Origin: JAAZNO01 sp012798275
GTDB taxonomy: Bacteria; Chloroflexota; Anaerolineae; B4-G1; SLSP01
Direction of reading: 5' to 3'
Length of the DNA: 34,876 nt
Assembly (NCBI GenBank): GCA_035347995.1
Contig: DAOPQD010000029.1
Coordinates: 1-34,876 of the forward strand
The notes below the pieces were generated by a model. The model saw only the letters and a list, made by a program, of their open reading frames with translations, was not told where the DNA came from and did not search any database. This document shows positions 14,923 to 24,565 of the stretch, one piece after another. Within the stretch, counting starts at the first letter, position 1; each line of letters begins with the position of its first letter. The position numbers were made by a program, and so were the translations under genes.

Positions 14923-15526
14923 ATCTTTGCACTTTCACAGCGGCTAAGTAGCGGGCCCAGCCAAACCAACGATAAGAGGGATGGCCAGACCCCCTATCGG
15001 AGGGGAAACCATGCCCAAGCCGATGGGATGCCTGTCGGAGCAGTTACGCCGGTTTGCGAAATACTCGAATACTTCCGTCCCTGCTTCAGCCGACACCAAC
15101 GGCGGTACTTCGTGAGCGTACTCCTGGGTCTCGTCGAAGGCGAGGAACGCCAAACCCTCACTGGCTTACTGCGCGTGAGCGGCGAGTCGGTGAGCCTTTC
15201 GGGGTTTGAACCAGCGGCGCGGGCCCACAACTGCCCTCGCCCACCTCTGGTAGAGCTCCTTCTGTGAGCGGATGAGCGAGCCAGTCCGGGCCGGAGTGGA
15301 AATCAGCTAGCCCTCTTCTGCCAAGGGCAGGCAGAAAATATAGGCGCATCTCGTCCCGAGTGCCGCGGCCCAGGAGGCTACGCTGGCCGGTGGAGGCGTT
15401 CAACGACGTCTCCAGCAGGAACATCAGCGTAACCTCCTGCAGTGGCTGGCGAAGGCGCTTCAAGAGGGACGTTCTGTTGACCAGATCTGCCCCAATGGGC
15501 TATTGAACCTGGGAAAGTGCAAGGAT
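14923..15526. mobile_element. Decayed insertion sequence with terminal inverted repeats
   Basis: A 16-bp inverted repeat bounds the element: 14923-14938 (ATCTTTGCACTTTCAC) against the complement of 15511-15526 (ATCCTTGCACTTTCCC), with 14 of 16 positions matching and TTGCACTTTC perfect. Inside lies the N-terminal part of a broken transposase. At about 604 bp it is far shorter than an intact IS of this kind (over 1.2 kb), so it has an internal deletion. No convincing target-site duplication was found in the flanks. It accounts, together with the fmdB promoter, for the gene-free stretch 14855-15566. Confidence 0.65.
15011..15267 (+). pseudogene. Transposase N-terminal fragment (DDE, IS4/IS701-like)
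   Basis: The + frame reads ILEYFRPCFSRHQRRYFVSV then LLGLVEGEERQTLTGLLRVS and GESVSLSGF. This matches the conserved start of DDE transposases of the IS701-like group (pattern FRP-FSR-Q--YF---LLGL---E-R-TL-GL-R----SLSG-SRFL). After that the frame decays into PLVELLL and a stop; no catalytic DDE region is present in any frame before the right inverted repeat. Family assignment is from memory of the motif, so the family name is less certain than its identity as a transposase. Confidence 0.55.
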
Positions 15527-15566
15527 AGTGCTTATTTTTGGGGCAGGAGCACGATCCCAATGGGCT

Positions 15567-17018
15567 TCACAGCCAGCCGCGCGGGTTGGCTTCTCTGGCG
15601 CGGTCTTCGCTGTCCAACAGGGCAGTGAGGTGTTCCGCCAGGTCAGGATGGTCGTCCAACAGGTTATAAGATTCGCGCGGGTCGGTCCTCAGGTCGAATA
15701 AAAAGGGTCCCTGCGAGAAAAAAGGATAGGCGCCGTTATCGCTGGAGTGGCGGCGGTAATATTTCCAATCACCGCTGCGAACGCCGACCAGTTTCCTGCC
15801 TTTGTAGAAGAAGAGCGTCTCATGCGGGGATGCGTCTGTTTGGGCGGTAAGCAGAGGCAGTAAATTGCGGCCGTCTATGATGCGATCGACAGGAGTGGAA
15901 AGGCCGGCCGCCGCCAGACTGGTGGAGAACAAGTCAAAGTTCATGGCGGGAGCATCCGTCACCAGACCAGGTGGAATCGTATTCGTCCAGCGTGCAATCA
16001 TGGGCACGCGGACCCCGCCTTCGAGGGGCAGGTTCTTCCGTCCGCGCAGACCATTGGTATCGCCTTCCCACCAGGGACCGTTGTCGCTGGTGAAAATGAC
16101 CAGCGTTTTTTCATCCAGCCCCAGTTCGCGGAGGGTCTTGAAAATTTCGCCCACGCTCCAATCCAGTTCTTCCACTGTATCGCCGTAGCGCCCGCCTTCT
16201 GACTGACCGCGAAATTGATCGGAGGCGTAAAGAGGAACATGTGGGAAGTGCTGGGCGTAATACAGGAAGAACGGCCGCCGGGAGTTCTCTTTGACGAAGT
16301 TCACCGCTTCCCGATTCAGGTATTGGGTGAGAAAGTTGAAATCCACCGGTTCTTCAATCTCCACCTGATCGTTGCGATAGATGCGGTAGGGATGCGTGTC
16401 GTGACTGAGCAAGCCTCCGTAGAAAAAGTCGAAGCCGTTTTCGTTGGGCAGGTAGGGCGACTCCCAGCCGAGATGCCACTTGCCGACCAGCCCTGTACGG
16501 TATCCGCGCCGCTGGAAAATTTCGGGCAACAATACCTCATCTTCCGGGATGCCATGCGGGACCGCGCCGAGAAGGTATTGGAAGCCCCAATCGAGCAGGC
16601 CTGGCGGTTGGATAACGTCGAAAATCAGCGTGCGGACGGGGTAACGCCCCGTCAGCAGCCCCGCCCGTGAGGGAGAACAGACGGGAGCAGAGGAATAGAA
16701 GTTGGTGAGAAGCACCCCGTCGGCTGCCATTTGGTCGAGGTTGGGAGTATGAATCGCCTGCGAGCCCATCAGGCTCAGGTCGCCCAGCCCCATGTCATCG
16801 GTAAGAATGAGAATGATGTTGGGCAGAGACTGCGGATCACCAGCGGGGATGCCGTCGAGCAGTTTGTCGGCGCGCGGCTGATCGTAGTCCTTGCCGCCGA
16901 AGACGTTGACAAGGTGACTGCCCAGTCCACCCGCCACCAGCAGCCCGCCACCAACGGCAAGGCTGGTTTTGAGAAAGTCGCGGCGCGAGAAGAGCTTCTT
17001 GGTGGATAAGTTACTCAT
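15567..17018 (-). CDS. TAT-exported Cys-type sulfatase (arylsulfatase family, sulfatase 1)
   Basis: A 483-residue S1-family sulfatase. Starting at the ATG at 17018, the N terminus carries a twin-arginine signal, SRRDFLKTSLAVGGGLLVAG (residues 11-30), so it is predicted to be exported folded. TDDMG (73-77) supplies metal-binding aspartates, and Cys114 in PVCSPSR is the formylglycine precursor. GKWHLGWESPYLPNENGFD is the usual downstream signature. The open frame extends upstream to 17105, but the 17018 start gives a 4-bp ATGA overlap with the preceding hydrolase and a proper signal. It is the last gene of the minus-strand run and closely resembles sulfatase 2. Maturation in the cytosol before TAT export fits the anSME encoded in the same run. 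Confidence 0.9.
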   Translation of the reverse strand: MSNLSTKKLFSRRDFLKTSLAVGGGLLVAGGLGSHLVNVFGGKDYDQPRADKLLDGIPAGDPQSLPNIILILTDDMGLGDLSLMGSQAIHTPNLDQMAADGVLLTNFYSSAPVCSPSRAGLLTGRYPVRTLIFDVIQPPGLLDWGFQYLLGAVPHGIPEDEVLLPEIFQRRGYRTGLVGKWHLGWESPYLPNENGFDFFYGGLLSHDTHPYRIYRNDQVEIEEPVDFNFLTQYLNREAVNFVKENSRRPFFLYYAQHFPHVPLYASDQFRGQSEGGRYGDTVEELDWSVGEIFKTLRELGLDEKTLVIFTSDNGPWWEGDTNGLRGRKNLPLEGGVRVPMIARWTNTIPPGLVTDAPAMNFDLFSTSLAAAGLSTPVDRIIDGRNLLPLLTAQTDASPHETLFFYKGRKLVGVRSGDWKYYRRHSSDNGAYPFFSQGPFLFDLRTDPRESYNLLDDHPDLAEHLTALLDSEDRAREANPRGWL

Positions 17019-17803
17019 ATACTGCGAATGAACTCGGCGATGGCGCGGAAGGCGATTTCCCTTTCGTCGCTGAGGGTGACGACGTGACCCGTGTTTTCGA
17101 GCCACAGGGTTTCTTTGCGCGTGGAGGCGACCCGCTCGCCGAATAACTGCATGGCGTTCTTTTCGACCACCGCGTCATGCCGCCCTTGAATGAGCAGCAG
17201 CGGGGCAGTGATGTTCGGCAGACCAGATTGCATTTGCCCGACCAGTTCCAGCACTTCTGCCAGGGCGCGGGTGACATAGCGCGGATAGGGGTCGAGGTCG
17301 TTTTCGGGGGCGCGCATGTCCGTCTTGCTGGCGTTATCGTCCAGCGAGGGTTTCTTGATTTCCTTGGCGAACAGGCTGATGAATTTGAGCAAGCCGGGGC
17401 GGGCGAGTTGCGCCTGCCAGCCGTTCAGCAGGCCAAAAGGCGTGGAGATGCCGATCACGCCGTCGAAGGGATAGCGGCTGGCGGCGGTCATGGTCAGCAC
17501 ACCGCCCAGCGACTGCCCCATGATGAAGACCTTTTCGCTGGAATCTTTCAGCAGGGAAAAGCCGTCTTCCACGGCAGCCAGCCAATCGGTCCAGCGGACG
17601 CGGCGCATGTCGGCGGGAGTGGTGGCGTGCCCAGGCAGGCGAATCCCCAAAGCGGTGAATCCCTGGCCAGCGAGCCAGCGTCCCATCTCGCGGTTTTCGC
17701 GCGTGGAACTGTTGAAGCCGTGAACGATGAGGCAGGCTTGTTTGCCGCCAGGGAAAAGATAGGGTTCTGCGCCGGGGGCAAGCAGTCGGGTGGATGTTGC
17801 CAT
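17015..17803 (-). CDS. Alpha/beta hydrolase, carboxylesterase-like (copy 1)
   Basis: A 262-residue serine hydrolase related to Est30-type carboxylesterases and monoacylglycerol lipases. The catalytic triad is readable: Ser98 in GQSLG, Asp210 in QGRHDAVVEK and His240 in ENTGHVVT; the oxyanion region is VHGFNSS. No signal peptide. It is a clear paralogue of the hydrolase at 27520-28266, sharing PGAEP-LFPG, TALGIRLPGH and DWLAAVEDGF. It lies between two sulfatases, with 4-bp overlap to one and 20 bp to the other. It may remove acyl groups from a sulfated, acylated substrate; that role is an inference from context. Confidence 0.87.
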   Translation of the reverse strand: MATSTRLLAPGAEPYLFPGGKQACLIVHGFNSSTRENREMGRWLAGQGFTALGIRLPGHATTPADMRRVRWTDWLAAVEDGFSLLKDSSEKVFIMGQSLGGVLTMTAASRYPFDGVIGISTPFGLLNGWQAQLARPGLLKFISLFAKEIKKPSLDDNASKTDMRAPENDLDPYPRYVTRALAEVLELVGQMQSGLPNITAPLLLIQGRHDAVVEKNAMQLFGERVASTRKETLWLENTGHVVTLSDEREIAFRAIAEFIRSI

Positions 17804-17823
17804 GATGATCCTCCTTTGGAAAT

Positions 17824-19176
<1,353 letters not shown>

Positions 19177-19194
19177 GCTTTTCCTGATTCCAAT

Positions 19195-20517
19195 CTACGC
19201 TTCGCTCACCGCCGACAGTTGATCCTGGCGCGCGGCGAGCGTTTCCTTCACCTTTTCCACATCGCGCGGATACGGCTTATACAGGGTGAAAATAAACAGG
19301 GCATTGACCAGCATCAACACCACCAGCACCGCCAGAAAGACGGGCTGCAAGCCAAAGCGTTCGCCCAAAAAGCCGCCCAGCAAATTGTAGATTGCCCAAG
19401 CCAGCGCTTCAAAAACCGAAACGAACAGGGCAAACGCCGTGGAGCGCATTTCGGGCAGCGTGACCGAGATGAGAATGGGGCGCGTGAAGCCAGGTCCCAG
19501 CCCCTGCAAAAATCCCAGCGCCACGAAAAACGGAGCGAAGCCCCACAGGCTGCCCCAGTCAAATTGCAGACCGAAGAAGGCGAAGACGGCGAAGGAAACT
19601 TGAATCAATTGATAGACCAGAATGCGTCCCGCGTTGGGGCTGCGGCGATTCACGCGGTCGCTGAACCAGCCGCCGCTGAAGTTGCCGATCACCGTGCTTA
19701 GAACGTAGGGCGCGAATAGCAGCGTGGCTTGAGAGTTCTCGAAGCCGAAGACATCCACCATATAGACCACGCCGAAGGAAATCATCAGCAGGTGTCCGCT
19801 CAGGAGGCGCGAGACCAGCATCAAGGTAAAGGTCGGGACGCGGAACAGTTCCCGCACTTCGCTCCACTTGAAGAGGTTGACTCTTTCCCGTTTTTCAGCG
19901 CTGACTTCAGCCAGTTCGGGTTCCGCCGCGCCGCGTCCTGGGTCCTTGAACCCCAGCCAGACGAGAACGCCGCTCAACACGCTCATGCCGCCCGCGATGT
20001 AAAATCCCAGCCGCCAGCCTTCGGGCAGAGTCGCCAACTGTCCGAACAGGGGAATGAAGATGATCCCAAAGGCGCTGGATATGCCGTACAACACGCCCGA
20101 AGCCCGCCCGCGTTCTTCATCGGAAAACAGGTCGCCCATGATTTCGGTGACGATGGGCGCGCTGGCGGCTGTGCCGATGGCGGCAATGACGCTGAACGCC
20201 AGCAGCGTGGCGAAGTCTTGCGTCAAGCCGATTGCCAGCGTCCATAAGCCCCACACGCCCGTGACAAAAATCAGCACCGCCTTGCGGTTAGACAGTCCCG
20301 CCACAAACGCCCACAGTGGACCGCTAATCGCTCCGACTGCGCGGGTGGCGGCGGAAAGAATCCCCAAACTGCTCAGACTCAACCCCAGGCTTTGACGCAT
20401 CATCGGGAACAGGACGGGCAGGATGGAACCTTCGGCGCCGTCCACCACCATCGAAAAGGCAATGGACAGCAGGTTTCCCCAGCGCCCTTTGGGCTTTGGC
20501 GGGCTTGTGTGTGTCAT
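19195..20517 (-). CDS. MFS transporter (copy 1)
   Basis: A 440-residue major facilitator with many hydrophobic segments and the motif-A-like loop GPLWAFVAGLSNRKAVL between the second and third segments. The charged central loop (about residues 205-235) and a cytoplasmic C-terminal tail are as expected for 12-helix carriers. It is paralogous to the carrier at 26158-27495: both start with KGRW-N---AF--VDG-E and share WGLWTL-IG. Likely imports or exports an anion such as a sulfated organic compound or its product; the substrate cannot be read from sequence. Confidence 0.85.
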   Translation of the reverse strand: MTHTSPPKPKGRWGNLLSIAFSMVVDGAEGSILPVLFPMMRQSLGLSLSSLGILSAATRAVGAISGPLWAFVAGLSNRKAVLIFVTGVWGLWTLAIGLTQDFATLLAFSVIAAIGTAASAPIVTEIMGDLFSDEERGRASGVLYGISSAFGIIFIPLFGQLATLPEGWRLGFYIAGGMSVLSGVLVWLGFKDPGRGAAEPELAEVSAEKRERVNLFKWSEVRELFRVPTFTLMLVSRLLSGHLLMISFGVVYMVDVFGFENSQATLLFAPYVLSTVIGNFSGGWFSDRVNRRSPNAGRILVYQLIQVSFAVFAFFGLQFDWGSLWGFAPFFVALGFLQGLGPGFTRPILISVTLPEMRSTAFALFVSVFEALAWAIYNLLGGFLGERFGLQPVFLAVLVVLMLVNALFIFTLYKPYPRDVEKVKETLAARQDQLSAVSEA

Positions 20518-20541
20518 GGATTCTCCTGTTGTTGTTTGGCG

Positions 20542-21858
20542 TTATGCGCCTTCAACCGTCTTGCGCTCCTGCGGGTAGAACCAGGTCAATACGGCAGCCA
20601 GCAGCAGCATGGCAATTGGCAGGACGGTCATAAAGAAACGGAATGCGGCGGCAGGGTTGGAGCCGGGATTCTCGCCGTTGACGTAACCGAACAACGGCGT
20701 GAGCAGCGCCAGCGACTGCGCGGCGAATACGCCCGAAAGCCGCGCCAAGATGGACGGGATGGAATAGAAAACGCCTTCGCGCCGCAAGCCGTCTTTCTTT
20801 GCGTCGCCGTCAATGATGTCGGCGATGATGACTTCGCTGATGACATTGAAGCCCGCCAGTCCCAGCCCCACCACCACCCCACCGATCATCACAACGGTAA
20901 AATTGGCAGCCAGCCCAAAGGGAACCAGTCCCGCCGCCATCATCAGGGAACTTGCCAGCCAGGAGGCTTTGGAGCCGATGCGGCGTTGAAGCCAGGTCCA
21001 CAGCAGCACGCCTGGGATGCCCACCACCAAAATCGCGGCGAGGAGCATGGATGTCGCGCCTTCGTCCATGTCGAGGGAGTATTTGGTGTAAAACGGAATT
21101 CCGCTCACCAGCACCAGTTGGGCAAAGATGATGAAACCGTACACCAGGGCGTAAATCACAAAGGCGCGGTTGCGAAAGGCATGGGCAAACGCCGCAAAGA
21201 TGTTGGGCGTTTCCTGCGCGGGGGCGTCGGTCGCGTTTCGATTTTCACGGATGCGCCAGAGGAACAGTCCCAGCAAAATGGCGGCGCTGACGGAAAAAAC
21301 AGCGCCCATGGCGGCAAAGCCGAACCTGCCATAGATCAGCGGGGCGAGGGAAATGGAAACAATCATCGCCACCGCGCCCAGCGCCTTGCGGATGGCGCTG
21401 GCGTTGGTGCGCTGATGTTCTTCGGGGAAGTGGCTTGGGAAAAGCGAGCGGTAATTCACCCAACTGATCGTCGCAGCGGTTTCAAAGAGAAGCAGGAAGA
21501 CCAGGTAATAAGCGAATAAAGCGTTCTGCTCCAAATTGGCGGGCGGAGTCCAAATCAGCGTGGTGGCGATGACGTAAAGCGGGAACGAGAAGAACAGCCA
21601 GAAACGCCGTCCGCGCCGGGCGCGGTTGCGGTCGGACAGATAGCCAAAAAGCGGATCGTCCACTCCGTCCCAAATCGCGTTGATGGTTGCGGCCAGCGCA
21701 GTCAGGGCAACGGGCAGCCCCATCTTATCGGTGTAAAAGAAAAGCGCGTAGGTTCCAACCAGATTTCCAACCAGCCCCAGTCCCATTTCGCCCAATGCAA
21801 ACGTCCACGGCGAAACTTTGGGATGCGCGGCTTCCGTACTTTTTGGCTCTGTGGTCAT
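20542..21858 (-). CDS. GPH-family (MelB-like) sugar:cation symporter
   Basis: A 438-residue glycoside-pentoside-hexuronide:cation symporter. Family hallmarks include NAIWDGVDDPLFGYLSDRNR, with the Asp residues of the cation site and loop, and RRGRRFWLFFSFPLY in the first cytoplasmic loop. The GPH family imports sugars and sugar acids with Na+ or H+, so this carrier supports a carbohydrate substrate for the sulfatases. It is unrelated in sequence detail to the two MFS carriers in the run. Spacing of 24 bp to MFS copy 1 and 44 bp to sulfatase 3 fits one transcript. Confidence 0.87.
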   Translation of the reverse strand: MTTEPKSTEAAHPKVSPWTFALGEMGLGLVGNLVGTYALFFYTDKMGLPVALTALAATINAIWDGVDDPLFGYLSDRNRARRGRRFWLFFSFPLYVIATTLIWTPPANLEQNALFAYYLVFLLLFETAATISWVNYRSLFPSHFPEEHQRTNASAIRKALGAVAMIVSISLAPLIYGRFGFAAMGAVFSVSAAILLGLFLWRIRENRNATDAPAQETPNIFAAFAHAFRNRAFVIYALVYGFIIFAQLVLVSGIPFYTKYSLDMDEGATSMLLAAILVVGIPGVLLWTWLQRRIGSKASWLASSLMMAAGLVPFGLAANFTVVMIGGVVVGLGLAGFNVISEVIIADIIDGDAKKDGLRREGVFYSIPSILARLSGVFAAQSLALLTPLFGYVNGENPGSNPAAAFRFFMTVLPIAMLLLAAVLTWFYPQERKTVEGA

Positions 21859-21902
21859 TTTTGCCTTCAGGTTTGGATTTTATTGCCTTACCAATTAATC
21901 AC

Positions 21903-23357
21903 TTACAACCCCAAACGGGTGAATTGTTCACGCGGAGCGTTGATGGAAATCAGAAATTCGCGCAGGCTGGCTTTCAACCGCTCGACGATTTCGGGGCGCT
22001 CGGCGTAGAGGTCGCGCTGTTGCTGCGGGTCGTCCTTGACGTTGTAGAGGGCGCTGGACATCGGTCCGCGCGTGACGCGGGCGGTGTATCGCGTCCCGTC
22101 GAAGTCGTCGTTCACGCGCACGTCGCCGAATTGGGGCGGCAGGGGCGAGTACCAGTAGAGCGGTTCGTTTTTGTCGCTGGGGGGCCAGAGGTAGAGAGTC
22201 CATTCGCCGTCGGTGATGTTCATGGCTTCGCCGTAGCGCCCATACACGGCGGTCTCGCGGATGGGCGAATCGCTTTCAGCGTGGAGAATGTATGGGAGCA
22301 GACTCCGCCCATGCGTCCCGGCAGGAAGCGGGATGTTGAATCCATCCAGTACGGTGGCGAATAAATCCACAGGTTGAACGAGGTGCGGCACGCGGCGTCC
22401 CGCCATCCCTTTGGGGTGGTAGATGAGGAGCGGGACGTGGGCGAGTTCCTGATACATATTCGAGTCGCCGAGATCGCTCCAGGGTTTGCCGATCATGCCG
22501 TGTTCGCCGAAGAGATGCCCGTGATCGGTGACGACGATAATCATGGTGTCGTCCATCAAGCCGAGATGTTCGACGGTATCGAGCAGGTGTCCGAGCCAGC
22601 GATCCACCATCGTCACTTCGCCCGCGTACAGGGCGCGGATTTCCTTGAGTTCTTCTTCGCTGTACAGGTCGGACTTGCCGTAGGTGGGCCAGATGAAACG
22701 CTGACCTTCATAGCCAGGGTTGTACATCTCGTTGTAGGGGAAGGGCGGGTCGAAGGGTTCGTGCGGGTCGAAAACTTCGAGCAGGAGGAAGAAGTCTTTT
22801 AAGTTGCGGTTGCGTTCCACCCACTCGGAGGCTTTGCGGAAGACCTGCGGGGCGAAGTAATCTTCTTCCAGGCGGAAGTGGGCGGTGTTGCGTTTGTAGC
22901 GGGCGAAGGAGCCGGGGCGCAGGGCGTGACGCGCCATTCTTTCAGGGTCGCCGGGATATTCAACGGGGAGGTCGGGGTCGGTGATCCACAGGTCGTTTTC
23001 CTGTCCGCGAATGAACTCCGCGCCGGAGAAGTTGAAGAAGTAATTGCCAGAGCCGCGCTCCCACATGTGATAGTGGTCGCTGATGACCATGCTGGTATGC
23101 CCGTTTTGGGTGACGATTTTGGCGAGGTCGGGGTCGGAAGGTTCGAGCGGACCCCAGCCGCGCCAGGGGAACTCGAAGTGCCCCGTCCAGATGTCGCGGC
23201 GGGCGGGCATACACGGGTACGAGCCGATGTAGGCGTTGTCGAAGACGACGCTTTTTTGCGCCAGCGCGTCGAGATTGGGGGTTTGAATCCACTGGTTGCC
23301 GTAACAGCCGAGGTGGTCGCGCCGCAGGGTATCTATCAGGATAAAGATGGTGTTCAT
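21903..23357 (-). CDS. Cys-type sulfatase (sulfatase 3, CxPAR variant)
   Basis: A 484-residue sulfatase. It starts MNTIFILIDTLRRDHLGCYG, where one Asp is replaced by Thr in the metal motif, a variant common in one S1 subgroup. Cys49 in PCMPARR is the formylglycine precursor and the motif's usual Ser is Ala, still within the C-x-(P/A)-(S/A)-R rule. VVTDHGHLFGEHGMIGKPWS carries the second metal-binding segment. No signal peptide. The ATG at 23357 has AAGGAGAT, which overlaps the stop codon of the maturase gene upstream, so the two genes are translationally adjacent. An earlier in-frame start at 23372 is rejected because it would precede this site. Confidence 0.9.
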   Translation of the reverse strand: MNTIFILIDTLRRDHLGCYGNQWIQTPNLDALAQKSVVFDNAYIGSYPCMPARRDIWTGHFEFPWRGWGPLEPSDPDLAKIVTQNGHTSMVISDHYHMWERGSGNYFFNFSGAEFIRGQENDLWITDPDLPVEYPGDPERMARHALRPGSFARYKRNTAHFRLEEDYFAPQVFRKASEWVERNRNLKDFFLLLEVFDPHEPFDPPFPYNEMYNPGYEGQRFIWPTYGKSDLYSEEELKEIRALYAGEVTMVDRWLGHLLDTVEHLGLMDDTMIIVVTDHGHLFGEHGMIGKPWSDLGDSNMYQELAHVPLLIYHPKGMAGRRVPHLVQPVDLFATVLDGFNIPLPAGTHGRSLLPYILHAESDSPIRETAVYGRYGEAMNITDGEWTLYLWPPSDKNEPLYWYSPLPPQFGDVRVNDDFDGTRYTARVTRGPMSSALYNVKDDPQQQRDLYAERPEIVERLKASLREFLISINAPREQFTRLGL

Positions 23358-23368
23358 AAGATCTCCTT

Positions 23369-24556
23369 TCAAAGGTATGTTTTCATAATCTCCGACGGTG
23401 GGCGGCGCTGACGGAGCAAGCCCGCCATCTGGCGCATGGGCTGGTCAACGTGGGTGAAGAAGGCTTTGAAGCCCGCGCACAAATGATTCAGCCCCGCTTC
23501 GCCGTCGGGCGTGAAGTCGGTGCGGTCTTTGGGACAGCCGCCGTTGCAGGCAAACAGGACGGGACATTCGCGGCAATAGCGCGGCAGGGAATCTTTTTTG
23601 TCCAAGCCAAAAGTACGCTGCCGCTCACTGCCCACCAGTTCGTTCATGGGCGTTTCAAAAATATTTCCCAAACGGTAACGCGGCTCGACGAAATGGTCGC
23701 AGGAATACAGGTCGCCGTTATGCTCCATCGCCAGCGCCAGCCCGCAGGTTTCCTGAAAAACGCACAAACCGCCAGGCGCGCCCAGCCAGCGTCCGAGCGC
23801 GGTGTCGAACATCTGCACGAAGACCTTGCCCACGTCGCGGTGCACCCATTCGTCGAAAATGGCGATCAGAAAATCGCCGTATTGTTTTCCCGTGATGGAG
23901 CGCGGCGTGAGCGCCGTCCCCTCTTGAAAGCCCGTCTCGTTCTCGCGCTCGACGATGGGGATGAATTGGATGAACTCCGCGCCGATTTCGTCGCGCAGAA
24001 AATGATAAACCTCCAGCGGCTGATGGACGTTGGCGGCGCTGACACAGGTCAGGATGTTGAAATCCACTTTATGTTTTTTGAGCAATGCGATGGAACCCAG
24101 GACGCGCTCGAAGGTGGGATTCCTGCCCTTGTCGCGGCGATACAAATCATGCGCTTTACGCGGACCGTCGAGACTGATCCCGATTAGGAAGCGATTCTCG
24201 GCGAAGAACTGACACCATTCATCGTCCAGCAGGGTGCCGTTGGTTTGCAGGGCGTTTTCGATTCTCATGCCAGGGCGGGCGTATTTTTTCTGGTACGCCA
24301 CCGCCTTGCGGAAGAAGTCCAAACCCATCAGGGTCGGTTCGCCGCCCTGCCACGCAAAGTTGACTTCGGGCGCGCGCTGACTCTGAATGTACTGGCGGGT
24401 GTAAGTTTCCAGCGTCTCGTCCGACATGCGGAAGGATGCGCCAGGGTACAGGGATTCCTTGCGGAGATAAAAACAATAGTCGCAGTCGAGATTGCAGATC
24501 GCGCCGCGCGGCTTGCTCATCACATGAAAGGCGGGGGGCAGGGGAATGGCGGTCAT
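23369..24556 (-). CDS. Anaerobic sulfatase-maturating enzyme (radical SAM, anSME)
   Basis: A 395-residue radical SAM enzyme that oxidises the active-site Cys or Ser of sulfatases to formylglycine without oxygen. The SAM-cluster motif CNLDCDYC (Cys21, 25, 28) is followed by the aromatic and YLRKE residues typical of anSME. WQGGEPTLMG is the GGEP motif. The C-terminal SPASM part has CGLALAMEHNGDLYSCDHFV and CRECPVLFACNGGCPKDR cysteines for two auxiliary [4Fe-4S] clusters. It sits between two sulfatases, and all four sulfatases here are Cys-type substrates. Its presence indicates that the pathway can work under anoxic conditions. Confidence 0.93.
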   Translation of the reverse strand: MTAIPLPPAFHVMSKPRGAICNLDCDYCFYLRKESLYPGASFRMSDETLETYTRQYIQSQRAPEVNFAWQGGEPTLMGLDFFRKAVAYQKKYARPGMRIENALQTNGTLLDDEWCQFFAENRFLIGISLDGPRKAHDLYRRDKGRNPTFERVLGSIALLKKHKVDFNILTCVSAANVHQPLEVYHFLRDEIGAEFIQFIPIVERENETGFQEGTALTPRSITGKQYGDFLIAIFDEWVHRDVGKVFVQMFDTALGRWLGAPGGLCVFQETCGLALAMEHNGDLYSCDHFVEPRYRLGNIFETPMNELVGSERQRTFGLDKKDSLPRYCRECPVLFACNGGCPKDRTDFTPDGEAGLNHLCAGFKAFFTHVDQPMRQMAGLLRQRRPPSEIMKTYL

Positions 24557-24565
24557 GTGCTCTTT

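Noticed and set aside
15158..15463. Minus-strand frame in the fmdB-sulfatase gap as a small gene
   Set aside because: It lies inside the IS remnant, opposite the recognisable transposase start, and has no ribosome binding site or family resemblance.
15491..15565. Direct repeat CCCAATGGGC (15491-15500 and 15556-15565) as an IS target duplication
   Set aside because: One copy lies inside the right terminal inverted repeat boundary, so the pair does not flank the element; at 10 bp it may be chance.
20392..21519. Long + strand reading frame across the GPH symporter
   Set aside because: It is rich in Gln, His and Arg with no domain, as expected for the reverse complement of a membrane protein gene; the minus-strand symporter is clear.
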